Positions 10,362 to 18,887 of a stretch of 64,000 nucleotides of DNA are shown here, piece by piece (within the stretch, counting starts at the first letter, position 1; each line of letters opens with the position of its first letter). The notes below the pieces were generated by a model. That model saw only the letters and a list, made by a program, of their open reading frames with translations. It did not search any database and was not told the DNA's origin. A program made the translations under genes and the position numbers. This stretch comes from Streptomyces sp. NRRL F-6131 (lineage in GTDB: Bacteria; Actinomycetota; Actinomycetes; Streptomycetales; Streptomycetaceae), in the NCBI GenBank assembly GCA_000719695.1, contig JOHN01000045.1:1-64000 (forward strand). The letters run 5' to 3'.

Positions 10362-11012
10362 GTGACGACTGCCGCTGATGCCACCGGCGCCGCCGAGCGC
10401 AAGACCGCCGACTTCTGGTTCGACCCGGCCTGTCCGTGGGCGTGGATGACGTCCCGCTGGCTGATCGAGGTGCAGCAGCTGCGCCCGGTGGACGTGAACT
10501 GGCACGTGATGAGCCTGTCGGTGCTGAACGAGCACCGTGACCTGCCGGAGAAGTACCGGGAGCTGCTGGACAACGCCTGGGGCGCGGTGCGGGTGTGCAT
10601 CGCCGCGGCGCAGCAGCACGGCGACGCGGTGCTGGGCCGGCTGTACACCGAGCTGGGCACCCGCTTCCACAACCAGGGCCTGCCGCAGAACCGGGAGACG
10701 ATCGAGGCGGCGCTGGCCGCGGCCGGTCTGCCGGTGGAGCTGGCGGACGCGGCCGGCACCGACGCGTACGACGACGCGCTGCGGCTCTCGCACAAGGAGG
10801 GCATCACCCTGGTCGGCGAGGACGTCGGCACCCCGGTGATCGCGGTCGAGGGCCCGGACGGCGGCCGGGTGGCGTTCTTCGGCCCGGTGGTGACCCCGAT
10901 CCCGCGCGGCGAGGCCGCGGCCCGGCTGTGGGACGGCACGCTGCTGGTCGCCTCGACCCCGGGCTTCTACGAGATCAAGCGGACCCGTACCGCCAGCCCG
11001 TCCTTCGAGTAG
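10362..11012 (+). CDS. DsbA-family oxidoreductase, Rv2466c-like (mycothiol-dependent)
   Basis: 216 residues of thioredoxin-fold DsbA type. DFWFDPACPWAWMTSRWL, NWHVMSLSVLNE, GEDVGTPVIAV and KRTRT near the end match M. tuberculosis Rv2466c almost motif for motif as I remember it. Rv2466c is a mycothiol-dependent reductase that handles oxidative stress and activates nitro-prodrugs. The active site differs: Rv2466c has CPWC, here it is CPWA, leaving one cysteine at about residue 22. A monothiol mechanism with mycothiol as the second thiol is then expected. GTG 10362 is preceded by gaagga at 10348-10353. The promoter shares the 244-bp gap with pepN. Confidence 0.87.
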   Translation: MTTAADATGAAERKTADFWFDPACPWAWMTSRWLIEVQQLRPVDVNWHVMSLSVLNEHRDLPEKYRELLDNAWGAVRVCIAAAQQHGDAVLGRLYTELGTRFHNQGLPQNRETIEAALAAAGLPVELADAAGTDAYDDALRLSHKEGITLVGEDVGTPVIAVEGPDGGRVAFFGPVVTPIPRGEAAARLWDGTLLVASTPGFYEIKRTRTASPSFE

Positions 11013-11019
11013 GCGGACG

Positions 11020-11064
11020 ACGACCGGGGGCCGGTGCCGATGGACGGCGCCGGCCCCCGGTCGT
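11020..11064. terminator. Bidirectional terminator
   Basis: Arms acgaccgggggccggtgcc and ggcgccggcccccggtcgt pair with one mismatch around gatggac. It serves the oxidoreductase and the convergent permease. Confidence 0.85.
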
Positions 11065-11070
11065 TCTCGG

Positions 11071-11124
11071 GAACGGTCGGTGCGGGAACGGTCGGTGCGG
11101 GGACGGTCGGTGCGGGGACGGTCA
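11071..11124. repeat. 15-bp tandem repeat at the 3' end of the permease gene
   Basis: Unit gaacggtcggtgcgg at 11071 and 11086, ggacggtcggtgcgg at 11101, and half a unit at 11116 that contains the permease stop codon (tca at 11122-11124 on this strand). Confidence 0.88.
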
Positions 11125-12552
11125 GCGGGCGGCGTCCCGGCGCTGCTTGACCAGACCGGCCGCGCTGAGCAGCACGACCAGCACCCCGGCCGCGTACAGC
11201 TGCTGACGGTTGCCCTCGGTGGTGGTCATCAGCACCAGGATGCCGACGACGGCGGCCATCGCGACCCAGGTGAGGTACGGGTAGCCCCACATCCGGACGG
11301 TCAGCAGCTCGGGGGTCTCGCGCTCCAGCCGGCGGCGCATCCGCAGCTGGACGACGCAGATGAACAGCCACACCACCAGGATGGCGACGCCGGTGGTGTT
11401 CATCAGCCAGGTGAAGACGGTGTCGGGCCAGAACTTGGCGGCCAGGACGGCGCCGAAGCCGAACAGGCAGGAGGCCAGCACGGCCCGCCGGGGGACCCCG
11501 CCGCTCACCTTGGCGAGGGCGCGCGGACCCTGGCCGCGGCCGACCAGCGAGTAGGCCATCCGGGAGGAGCCGTAGATGTTGGCGTTCATCGCGGACAGCA
11601 GGGCGATCAGCACCACCACCTGCATGATCGTCCCGGAGCCGGGCACCCCGAGGTGGCGCAGCACGGTGACGTAGGGGCCGTCGGCGACGACGGCCGGGTC
11701 CTTCCAGGAGACCAGGGTGACGACCAGGGCCATCGAGCCGATGTAGAAGATCGCGATCCGCCAGACGGCGGTGCGCACGGCGTTGGCGACGTTGCGCTTG
11801 GGGTCGTCGGACTCGGCGGCGGCGATGGTGACGGTCTCCAGGCCGCCGTAGGCGAACACGGAGGCGAGCAGGCCGACGATCAGTCCGCTGGTGCCGTTGG
11901 GCAGGAAGCCGCCCTGGCCGGTGAGGTTGCCGGTGCCGGGGGCGCCGGGGCCGAGCACGCCGGCCAGGCCGAGCCCGCCGAGCACCAGGAAGGCGATGAT
12001 CGCGGCGACCTTGACGGCGGCGAACCAGAACTCGAACTCGCCGAAGTTCTTCACCGCGGTGAGGTTGCTGGCGCAGAAGAACACCATGAACAGGGCGACC
12101 CAGACCCAGGCGGAGACGCCGGGGACCCAGCCGTTGACGATCTTCCCGGCGGCGGTGGCCTCGGCGGCGACGCCGCAGCAGAGCATCACCCAGTACATCC
12201 AGCCGGCGGTGATCCCGGCCCAGGGGCCGATCTCCTTCTCGGCGTGCACCGAGAAGGAGCCGGAGGCGGGGCGGGCCGCCGACATCTCGCCGAGCATCCG
12301 CATGATCAGCATCACCAGCAGGCCGGAGAGCACGAAGGCGAGGATGATGGCGGGTCCGGCCGCCGCGATGCCCGCGCCGGAGCCGACGAAGAGGCCGGCG
12401 CCGATGACGCCGCCGAGCGCGATCATCGAGAGGTGGCGCTGCTTGAGCCCGTGCGAGAGCTGCTGGCCGCCGCCCGGGGGAGCGGGCGTGGTGGTCCCGG
12501 GCGCCGTGGGCGCGGAGGTGGGGGCCATGGGGGGATCCAGACTGTTCGACAT
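11122..12552 (-). CDS. Amino acid permease, APC family
   Basis: About 476 residues with some 12 hydrophobic segments. After a Pro-rich cytoplasmic N-terminus comes LSMIALGGVIGAGLFVGSG, the substrate-binding unwound helix 1 of the amino-acid/polyamine/organocation family, then AESDDPKRN between helices 6 and 7, as in the GabP/AnsP/aromatic permease branch. It imports an amino acid with protons across the plasma membrane; the substrate cannot be read from sequence. Start choice is uncertain: ATG 12552 (MSNSLDPP) is listed, TTG 12570 and ATG 12528 are alternatives, and none has a clear ribosome site. The stop codon is embedded in a 15-bp tandem repeat. Confidence 0.88.
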   Translation of the reverse strand: MSNSLDPPMAPTSAPTAPGTTTPAPPGGGQQLSHGLKQRHLSMIALGGVIGAGLFVGSGAGIAAAGPAIILAFVLSGLLVMLIMRMLGEMSAARPASGSFSVHAEKEIGPWAGITAGWMYWVMLCCGVAAEATAAGKIVNGWVPGVSAWVWVALFMVFFCASNLTAVKNFGEFEFWFAAVKVAAIIAFLVLGGLGLAGVLGPGAPGTGNLTGQGGFLPNGTSGLIVGLLASVFAYGGLETVTIAAAESDDPKRNVANAVRTAVWRIAIFYIGSMALVVTLVSWKDPAVVADGPYVTVLRHLGVPGSGTIMQVVVLIALLSAMNANIYGSSRMAYSLVGRGQGPRALAKVSGGVPRRAVLASCLFGFGAVLAAKFWPDTVFTWLMNTTGVAILVVWLFICVVQLRMRRRLERETPELLTVRMWGYPYLTWVAMAAVVGILVLMTTTEGNRQQLYAAGVLVVLLSAAGLVKQRRDAAR

Positions 12553-12905
12553 GCGGTGCGAGTTGCCCAATATCCGGGGACGAGGCCGTCAGCGCCAAGA
12601 ATGCCCCAGTCCGGCCCAGAATGCGGACCGAACGGTGACGTTGCCCGTCCGGGCGCTCACGTTCCGTGCCGAAACGGGGGCGCGGCGGGTGTCCGGCGGG
12701 TGTCCGGCGCGGGTCGGGGCCCTGTCGGACAGGGGCCGGGAGGGCGCCGGGGAGGGGCGCGGGACCCGACAAGGCGGGCCGCCGGGGCTTTGTCCGGATC
12801 CCCGGCGGTGTGCGCGGTGATCGACGCGTAGGTTCGGAGTGATCACTCACTTGCTCCGCCGATCATGCCGATCGCCGGATCCGTACCGTGCCGAGGAGAA
12901 GCCCG
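12553..12905. other. Divergent intergenic region, permease and bioY
   Basis: No gene is supportable. The left part serves the permease. On the plus strand TAGGTT (12829-12834) could be the bioY -10 box, giving a leader of about 65 nt, and gaggag at 12892-12897 is the bioY ribosome site. I found no convincing biotin-repressor site. Confidence 0.5.
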
Positions 12906-13502
12906 ATGGCCACCGCCAGCACCCCCGTCCCCAGCCGCGCCGTCCTGGCCGACCTGCTGCCCGCCGCCGGCACCCGCCTCGGCACGCAGGTCCGGGACCT
13001 CGCCCTGGTGGCCGGCGGCGCCGCCCTCACCGGACTCGCCGCCCAGCTGTCGGTGCACGTCCCCGGTTCGCCGGTGCCGGTGACGGGCCAGACCTTCGCC
13101 GCCCTGCTGGTCGGCACCGCCCTCGGTGCCCGCCGCGGCGTCGCCTCGCTCGCCCTCTACCTGCTGGCCGGCATGGCCGGTGTGCCGTGGTTCGCCCAGG
13201 CCTCGGCCGGCTGGTCGGCGGCCTCGCTCGGCTATGTGATCGGCTTCGTGCTCGCCGCCGGCCTGGTCGGCGCCCTGGCCCGGCGCGGCGCGGACCGCTC
13301 GCCGGTGCGCACCGCCGCCGCCATGGTCCTCGGCAGCCTGGCCGTCTACGCGGTCGGCGTCCCGTACCTGGCCCTCGCCCTGGACGTGCCGCTGGCCCGC
13401 GCCGCCGAGCTCGGCCTCTACCCCTACCTGGTCGGCGACGCCCTGAAGGCCGTCCTCGCGGCCGGCGCCCTCCCGCTCACCTGGAAGCTGCTCCGCAAGT
13501 GA
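12906..13502 (+). CDS. bioY: BioY biotin transporter S-component
   Basis: 198-residue membrane protein with six hydrophobic segments. The family signature is visible as PVPVTGQTFAALLVGTALGARRGVASLALYL split over helices 2-3, then GMAGVPWFA and a GYVIGF helix. BioY binds biotin and works with an ECF energising module, or alone in some bacteria. No bioM/bioN genes are adjacent, so it probably uses a shared module or acts solo. ATG 12906 follows gaggag at 12892-12897. A hairpin terminator follows. Confidence 0.9.
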   Translation: MATASTPVPSRAVLADLLPAAGTRLGTQVRDLALVAGGAALTGLAAQLSVHVPGSPVPVTGQTFAALLVGTALGARRGVASLALYLLAGMAGVPWFAQASAGWSAASLGYVIGFVLAAGLVGALARRGADRSPVRTAAAMVLGSLAVYAVGVPYLALALDVPLARAAELGLYPYLVGDALKAVLAAGALPLTWKLLRK

Positions 13503-13535
13503 GCCGACGCGCCCCGGGCCCGGAGCCGGGCCCAC

Positions 13536-13569
13536 GCGCCCCCGGGCCCCCTGCGGGGTGCGGGGGCGC
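13536..13569 (+). terminator. bioY terminator
   Basis: gcgcccccg (13536-13544) pairs exactly with cgggggcgc (13561-13569), and the enclosed segment folds further through cccc/gggg. Confidence 0.65.
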
Positions 13570-13590
13570 CCGCATGCCACACTCATGGGC

Positions 13591-14082
13591 ATGCGCGTGT
13601 ACCTGGGCTCCGACCATGCCGGATACGAACTGAAGAACCACCTCGTGGAGTGGCTCAAGGAGGCCGGCCACGAGCCGGTCGACTGCGGGCCGCACATCTA
13701 CGACGCCCTCGACGACTACCCGCCGTTCTGCCTGCGGGCCGCCGAGCGCACCGCCTCCGACCCCCAGTCCCTGGGCATCGTGATCGGCGGCTCGGGCAAC
13801 GGCGAGGCGATCGCCGCCAACAAGGTCAAGGGCGTCCGCGCCGCACTGGCCTGGAGCGAGCAGACCGCCGCGCTCGGCCGCGAGCACAACAACGCCAACG
13901 TGATCTCCATCGGCGGCCGGATGCACACCGAGGAGGAGGCGACCAAGTTCGTCGAGATCTTCCTCAACACCCCGTACAGCGGCGACGAGCGGCACACCCG
14001 CCGGATCGACATGCTCAGCGTGTACGAGACGACCGGTGAGCTCCCGCCGATCCCGGCCCACCACCCGCAGCAGGAGGGCTGA
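13591..14082 (+). CDS. rpiB: Ribose-5-phosphate isomerase B
   Basis: 163-residue LacA/RpiB enzyme interconverting ribulose 5-phosphate and ribose 5-phosphate in the pentose phosphate pathway. MRVYLGSDHAGYELK, GGSGNGEAIAANK and REHNNANVISIGGRMHT match the M. tuberculosis type, in which a Glu (in GNGE, about residue 75) replaces the E. coli catalytic Cys. ATG 13591 begins the conserved sequence; ATG 13585, two codons upstream, is equally possible, and neither has a clear ribosome site. A perfect hairpin follows. Confidence 0.93.
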   Translation: MRVYLGSDHAGYELKNHLVEWLKEAGHEPVDCGPHIYDALDDYPPFCLRAAERTASDPQSLGIVIGGSGNGEAIAANKVKGVRAALAWSEQTAALGREHNNANVISIGGRMHTEEEATKFVEIFLNTPYSGDERHTRRIDMLSVYETTGELPPIPAHHPQQEG

Positions 14083-14110
14083 CCCCCTCCCGCCCGTCCC
14101 GGCCCCTCCC

Positions 14111-14145
14111 GTGACCGGCCGCGCCCCGACGGCGCGGCCGGTCAC
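14111..14145 (+). terminator. rpiB terminator
   Basis: Perfect 15-bp stem gtgaccggccgcgcc / ggcgcggccggtcac around ccgac. Confidence 0.9.
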
Positions 14146-14478
14146 CGCGTTCCGGGGCCGTCCGCGCCGTCCGCGCCGTCCTCCCGGTGCGCGCGCGGGG
14201 CGCCCGGAACCGGCCGTGCGGCAGCTGGACGGCAGCTGTGTGATCGCTGTGTGATCGGCCACAGCGCACACCTCGGCGCGCACCCCGCCCGACCGCCCGC
14301 GCACGGGGCGCGTGCGCCGTCCGGGCGGTTCGTACGCCCCACGTCCGTACGCCTCCTGACGCACCGGACGGCGCCCCCCGCAATCGGCCGAAACCCGCTG
14401 ACCCGCCCGCGCCGCCGCGGCGCCGCCGCGGCCCCGGCCGTCGACGCCGACCGGGACCGCTGGATATGGTCGGTCCCC
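14146..14478. other. Region upstream of the PP2C phosphatase, with an 11-bp double repeat
   Basis: No gene is supportable. gctgtgtgatc occurs twice head-to-tail at 14235-14245 and 14246-14256, so the copies are one helical turn apart, as for a regulator binding two half-sites. TATGGT at 14465-14470, eight nt before ATG 14479, fits a -10 box for a leaderless transcript. Confidence 0.5.
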
Positions 14479-15708
14479 ATGGCTGGCAGACCGCCGGGCA
14501 CACCGCCCCAGACGACTGCGACGAGGCCCGGCGCCGCCCCGGCGTCCGACCCCGTGACGGCCCGGTTGCGCAAGAGGCTCCGCCGGGTCCGCCGAAGGCT
14601 GCGCACCGCCGCCGTCGACTGGTTCCGCGGCGGCGCCGCCGACTGGCCGGTGCTCTGCGCCCTGGCGCTGCTGGTGCCGCTGCTGATCGTGCTCAACGTC
14701 CGGTGGCCCGCCTGGGCCCCGCCCACCGCGCTGGTCCTGCCGATCCTGGCGGCCGCCCTGCTGCTGCGCCCGGGCTCGCTGGTGGTCCTCTACGCGCTGG
14801 CCGCGCTCGGGCTGTCCGCCGAGTCGGTCATCCACACCGGCCAGCGGGTGGCCAGCGACCATCCCGAGTCCTACACCTACGGGGTCACCCCCGGCGCCGC
14901 CCTGGTGGTCGGCGCGGCCGGGGTCGGCGGCCTGCTGCTGGCCCAGTTCCGCAGCCGGGTCGGCGTCCCCTGGTGGGGCGGCTCGACGATGCTGTTCGAC
15001 CTGCGCGAGCGGCTGCGGGTGCAGAGCCGGGTGCCCCGGCTGCCGGACGGCTGGCATGCCGACATGGCGCTGCGCCCGGCCGGCGGGCAGTCCTTCTCCG
15101 GGGACTTCGTGGTCGCCGACCGCACCGGCCCCGGCCGGCGGGTGCTGGAGGTGGTCCTGGCGGACGTCTCCGGCAAGGGCATGGACGCGGGCTCCCGGGC
15201 GCTGCTGCTCTCCGGCGCGTTCGGCGGGCTGCTCGGCTCGCTGCCGGCGCACGACTTCCTGCCCGCCGCCAACGGCTACCTGCTGCGGCAGTCCTGGGAG
15301 GAGGGCTTCGCGACCGCCGTGCACCTGGTGCTCGACCTGGACACCGGCGAGTACGAGCTGCTCTCGGCGGGTCACCTGCCCGGGATGCAGCGGCTGGCGG
15401 GCGCGGGCCGCTGGGAGACCAAGGAGGCGCTGGAGGGGCCGGCGCTCGGCATCTACGACGGTGCCAAGTTCGAGGGCGTGCGGGGGCGGCTGAACCGCGG
15501 CGACGTCCTGATGCTCTGCACCGACGGCATGGTCGAGGCGCCCGGCCGGGACCTCTCCGAGGGCATGGACCGGCTGATGGGCGAGGCGGACCGGCTGGTG
15601 CCGGGCGGCGGTCCGGGCAGCGGCAGCGGTGCGGCGGCCCGGCTGATCGAGACGGTCGCCCGGGACATCAACGACGACCGCGCGGTCCTGCTGTTCTGGC
15701 GCGACTGA
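14479..15708 (+). CDS. Membrane PP2C-type serine phosphatase (SpoIIE/RsbU family)
   Basis: 409 residues: a basic N-terminus, three or four membrane segments at about 55-175, then a PPM/SpoIIE phosphatase domain from about 195. Metal-binding acidic motifs are seen as SFSGDFVVAD, LADVSGKGMDAG, LCTDGMVEAP and the final INDDRAVLLFWR. Such proteins dephosphorylate anti-anti-sigma factors and so release sigma-factor activity, often in stress or development. No HAMP, PAS or GAF sensor domain is present, so the membrane part may be the sensor. Start at ATG 14479 has no ribosome site but lies 8 nt after TATGGT, consistent with a leaderless message. Its partner is not encoded nearby. Confidence 0.88.
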   Translation: MAGRPPGTPPQTTATRPGAAPASDPVTARLRKRLRRVRRRLRTAAVDWFRGGAADWPVLCALALLVPLLIVLNVRWPAWAPPTALVLPILAAALLLRPGSLVVLYALAALGLSAESVIHTGQRVASDHPESYTYGVTPGAALVVGAAGVGGLLLAQFRSRVGVPWWGGSTMLFDLRERLRVQSRVPRLPDGWHADMALRPAGGQSFSGDFVVADRTGPGRRVLEVVLADVSGKGMDAGSRALLLSGAFGGLLGSLPAHDFLPAANGYLLRQSWEEGFATAVHLVLDLDTGEYELLSAGHLPGMQRLAGAGRWETKEALEGPALGIYDGAKFEGVRGRLNRGDVLMLCTDGMVEAPGRDLSEGMDRLMGEADRLVPGGGPGSGSGAAARLIETVARDINDDRAVLLFWRD

Positions 15709-16046
15709 GCGGCCGCCGCCGCGGGGTCGCGGCCCCGGCGCGGTGGCACGTGCCAACGGCAGCTGCTGTCAAGCCCCGGAGCTGATCTTCGGCCAATTCC
15801 GGCGCCCCGGAGGCGGAGCGGACCTGCCGGTTCCGGTCCGACCCCCCGAACGTTTCCCGGCCGCTCAGCGCCACCCCGCCGACGATCCGTCAGGATGTCT
15901 CGACTATCGTCCCGGTCGGCGGAAACTCGTCTCGCATCGCAGGATATCGGCGTTCGACCGACAGTCAGACCTTTACGCAATCGGCACGGTCGACCACACT
16001 GAGTCCGGGCGGGACTGTTCAGGATTCGGGGGATGGGGGGCGTCAC
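15709..16046. other. Intergenic region without a supportable gene
   Basis: Moderately GC-rich DNA between the phosphatase and the small genes. Frames here lack ribosome sites and codon bias. It probably holds the promoter of the small genes, but I cannot place -35 and -10 boxes with confidence. Confidence 0.5.
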
Positions 16047-16208
16047 ATGCGGCACGACGGACACCGTGCGGCCGTTCCGGACGGCCTCCCCTTCGGCCTC
16101 GACGTGCCGGACGATCTGCCGTTCCGCCTCGGGACCGTCGGACAGGCCGGGGTCCGGCTTCGCAGGGGTCGTCAGCCGGTGGCGCCCCGCTATGAAACGA
16201 GGAAGTGA
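16047..16208 (+). CDS. Possible small protein upstream of the 64-residue membrane protein
   Basis: A 53-codon frame starting MRHDGHRAVPDG, rich in Pro, Asp and Arg, with the repeated element PFGLDVPDDLPFRL. A G-rich stretch at 16028-16040 could serve as ribosome site. Its stop codon falls seven nt before the next start and its last codons contain that gene's ribosome site, which would couple translation. I recognise no family; it could be an upstream untranslated segment. Confidence 0.35.
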   Translation: MRHDGHRAAVPDGLPFGLDVPDDLPFRLGTVGQAGVRLRRGRQPVAPRYETRK

Positions 16209-16214
16209 GTCCGG

Positions 16215-16409
16215 GTGGCACTCTCCGTCTCCGCGCTGGTCCTGTTCGGCATCGTCTGCTTCATCTTCATCCGCCAGAAGCAGCTGAAGACCGGACACTT
16301 CATCCTGGCCGCCCTGTTCGGCTTCATGCTCAACCAGAGCACGGCCGCCAAGCCGATCCAGGACTTCCTGAGCCAGGTCGCCAAGTCCATCTCCAGCATC
16401 GCCAGCTGA
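16215..16409 (+). CDS. Small single-pass membrane protein, conserved hypothetical
   Basis: 64 residues. One hydrophobic segment lies at about 2-20 (SVSALVLFGIVCFIFI), followed by RQKQLKTGHF and a second hydrophobic, Gly-containing stretch (ILAALFGFML). The tail is amphipathic (KPIQDFLSQVAKSISSIAS). GTG 16215 has gaggaag at 16198-16204. I recall similar small proteins in other Streptomyces but no function. Confidence 0.7.
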   Translation: MALSVSALVLFGIVCFIFIRQKQLKTGHFILAALFGFMLNQSTAAKPIQDFLSQVAKSISSIAS

Positions 16410-16442
16410 CCCGGACCGCCGGCCCGTCGTGGCCGGCGCCCG

Positions 16443-17246
16443 TCACCGGTCGGCGCGTCTCGCCTGCCGCCACCGGGCGAACAGGCTCCGCGGGCGTGCC
16501 GCCGCCACGGCCGCCGGCCGGGCCGCCGCGACCCCGCCGGCCCCGGCCGGCGCGGTCACCGGTGCCACCGGCTGCCCGTGGGCCGTCAGCAGGACGAACA
16601 GCCGCGCCCAGCAGAGCCGTTCGCCGCGCGGCCAGTCCAGCGCGCGCAGCGCCGCCGAAGCCGCCTCGTCGACCTCGCCGTCGATCCTGACCTCGGCCAC
16701 GTCGTCCCCCGCGCGGCCGCCCAGGAACAGCTTCACCCCGTGCGGCCGGAGCCCGCCCGGCCCGGTCAGCGCCGGCAGCAGGGCCGGCGCCAGCGCCGGC
16801 ACCACCCGGTTCCCGGCCAGCCAGGCCGCCAGCCTCTCGTTGCCGAACCCGAACACCGCCGCCGGTCCCTGGACGGCGTGCCAGCCGGGCAGTTCGGGGT
16901 GGTCGGCGTGGTCGCCGTGCGCGCCGCGGCCCTCCCGCAGCTCGACCATGGCGCTCGCCGTGGTGGTCGCCCACATCCGCACCGCGTTCTCGAGCTTCTC
17001 CTCCTCGGTCTTGCCGAGGCCCGCCGCGCAGTCCCACACCACCGGTGCGTCCGCCCGGCCCAGCTCCAGCACCCAGCCGAGGTCGACGTGCCCGGCGCCC
17101 TCGCCGCCCGGGTGCTCGCGGACCGCGACCGCGGTGGTGCCCGGACCGCGCACCACCTCGCCGTCGACGGTGAAGACCTGTCCGAGCCGTGCCGTCTCCC
17201 GGACCACGCAGCGCTGTATGACGGCCAGTCGGTCCTGCGGGCGCAC
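16443..17246 (-). CDS. Conserved hypothetical protein, DUF6348-like
   Basis: 267 residues, soluble, acidic in the middle and ending in an Ala/Arg-rich tail (RSLFARWRQARRADR). The order VWDCAAGLGKTEEEKLENAVRMWA split over two helices, then GWHAVQGPAAVFG, LRPHGVKLFLGG and ALDWPRGERL resembles the actinobacterial DUF6348 family as I remember it. Function is unknown. I place the start at GTG 17246 (VRPQDRLAVIQ) because GGAGGAG sits 7 nt upstream on the minus strand; an in-frame GTG at 17264 is the longer alternative. It converges with the small membrane-protein gene at 16215 and is divergent from the gene at 17490. Confidence 0.7.
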   Translation of the reverse strand: MRPQDRLAVIQRCVVRETARLGQVFTVDGEVVRGPGTTAVAVREHPGGEGAGHVDLGWVLELGRADAPVVWDCAAGLGKTEEEKLENAVRMWATTTASAMVELREGRGAHGDHADHPELPGWHAVQGPAAVFGFGNERLAAWLAGNRVVPALAPALLPALTGPGGLRPHGVKLFLGGRAGDDVAEVRIDGEVDEAASAALRALDWPRGERLCWARLFVLLTAHGQPVAPVTAPAGAGGVAAARPAAVAAARPRSLFARWRQARRADR

Positions 17247-17489
17247 GGGGACTCCTCCGCTCACGGCTTCGAATCGTCTCGAACCGCCATCTGTCGTCGA
17301 ACTGCTCTCGAACGCCGCCGAGGCTATCGGCCCGGAGGCCCCCCGGGAAACCGCTCGCGCACGCCCGGGCCCGCACGGCGACGAACCCGGCGGACCCGGG
17401 GTCGCGTGCCCGCCGCTCCGATCGCGGAAATGTCCTTAATGCACCACTTTGGGTAGCGGACACCATCGGCACCGCCTGGAGAACCCCGC

Positions 17490-18029
17490 ATGCCCCGCAC
17501 CGCACCGCAGCCCCCGCCGGCGCTGCTGCTCACCCCGGACGCCTCCGGGCTGGTCGCCGAGATCGAGGCGTACCTGGCCTCGCTGCCCGCCCCCGCGCGC
17601 ACCCCGGCGCCCTACGTCTGCCCGTTCGGCTCGGTGCTCCGGCCCTGGTACGGCGAGCACGCCCCGCCCCGCGCCACCCTGCTCGACCGGGTGCTGCGCC
17701 GCCCGGCCCGGCCCGTCCCGGTGACCGCCGCCGAGCACCTCGGCCTCGCCTCCCGCTACATCACCGCGCACGGCTGGCTGCAGGGGGCGATGTGGGACCC
17801 GGCCGGCCGGGTCTGCCTGCTCGGCGCCCAGGCCGCGGTGCTCGCCCACGGCTTCGGCACCCCCGCCACCGTGCGCACCGCCCGGGTCCAGCTGATGGAG
17901 GTGCTGCACGCCACCGGCCGCCGGGTGAACTCCCCGGACGAGTTCAACGACCGGCCCGCCACCCGGCAGGCCGACGTCCACCGGCTGCTGGAGCGGGCCG
18001 CCGCCCGGGCGGCCCGGCTCGGCCTCTGA
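17490..18029 (+). CDS. DUF6197 family protein
   Basis: 179 residues. The central part, ASRYITAHGWLQGAMWDPAGRVCLLGAQ read across two strands, then EFNDRPATRQADVHRLLERAA, is the pattern of DUF6197, a family common in Streptomyces and of unknown function. ATG 17490 follows ggaga at 17479. No membrane segment or signal peptide is present. It ends at a large hairpin shared with the converging tRNA-Gly. Confidence 0.75.
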   Translation: MPRTAPQPPPALLLTPDASGLVAEIEAYLASLPAPARTPAPYVCPFGSVLRPWYGEHAPPRATLLDRVLRRPARPVPVTAAEHLGLASRYITAHGWLQGAMWDPAGRVCLLGAQAAVLAHGFGTPATVRTARVQLMEVLHATGRRVNSPDEFNDRPATRQADVHRLLERAAARAARLGL

Positions 18030-18070
18030 CCGCCCGGCCCGGTCCCCGAGAACCCCGCCGGGCGGAACGC

Positions 18071-18111
18071 GAACGGCCCCGACGGATGCTCAGCATCCCT
18101 CGGGGCCGTTC
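18071..18111. terminator. Bidirectional terminator with nested hairpin
   Basis: Outer arms gaacggccccga / tcggggccgttc enclose a second perfect hairpin ggatgct / agcatcc. It lies between the DUF6197 gene and the convergent tRNA-Gly. Confidence 0.88.
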
Positions 18112-18113
18112 TG

Positions 18114-18187
18114 TGGAGCGGGCGACGAGAATCGAACTCGCGTGACTAGTTTGGAAGACTAGGGCTCTACCATTGAGCTACGCCCGC
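18114..18187 (-). tRNA. tRNA-Gly (anticodon TCC)
   Basis: On the minus strand the acceptor arm GCGGGCG pairs with CGCCCGC, the D arm is GCTC/GAGC, the anticodon stem CTAGT/ACTAG holds the loop CTTCCAA (anticodon TCC), and the T arm contains GTTCGATTC. The discriminator is T, and CCA is encoded. Confidence 0.97.
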
Positions 18188-18331
18188 GCGATCCCCCGGC
18201 CGTCACCGGACGGAAGGTCGGGAACAGCGTACCTGGTCCGGTCGGTTGCGCGCACACCCCGTTCCCGGTGAGGGCTCGGAATATCTCGCCGATCCGGCAG
18301 GGCCCGGCGTGTACGCTTCCTCTCGGCACCA

Positions 18332-18405
18332 CGGGGTGTGGCGCAGTTTGGTAGCGCGTCCGCTTTGGGAGCGGAAGGCCGTCGGTTCGAATCCGGTCAC
18401 CCCGA
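18332..18405 (+). tRNA. tRNA-Pro (anticodon TGG)
   Basis: Acceptor CGGGGTG pairs with CACCCCG. The anticodon stem TCCGC/GCGGA holds the loop TTTGGGA (anticodon TGG), and the T loop is GGTTCGAATCC. The discriminator is A; no CCA is encoded. Confidence 0.97.
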
Positions 18406-18887
18406 CAGTGCGCAGGGTCTCGCCCACGGCGGGGCCCTGTTGTCGTTGTGCCCTACCGAACCGGTGCCGTGCGGGCGCCGTACCGAACCGGTGTCGTACC
18501 GGGCGGGCGCCGTACCGAACCGGGGCCGTCCGGGAACGTGCCGCACGCCACACTCCGGGCGTGCGCCCCCTTGGCGCACCCGCACGCGCGATCGCCCGGG
18601 GACCCGCCGGGAGGCCCGTGGGGAGGCCCCGGACCCCCGCCGACGGCGGCGTCCTGGCGTCGGCCTTTCGTGGTACCGGTAGGATGGGGCGCTGGCGGTA
18701 GTCCCTGTGGCGTCCACCCAGGTCAACCGCACGAGGGCGAGGAGTCACGCTCACCGTCCACCCCCCACGGGAGATGCAGCTCCAACCGCCCATCGCCCGT
18801 CTCGCCCGACTCGCCCGAACCCGGCTCCGGCCGGTCGTCCGGGGAGGGCGCAGGCAACCTGACCGCAAGCCCATAGGAGACCAAACC
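18406..18887. other. Region between tRNA-Pro and tig, with degenerate repeats
   Basis: At 18452-18531 the element taccgaaccggtgccg recurs three times in slightly different form, separated by gcgggcg(cc). TAGGAT at 18680-18685 is a possible -10 box for tig, implying a leader of about 200 nt, with no convincing -35. No gene is supportable. Confidence 0.5.

Noticed and set aside
12906-13502. Biotin-repressor operator before bioY
   Set aside because: No GTTCAC-type palindrome could be found in the 350-bp upstream region.
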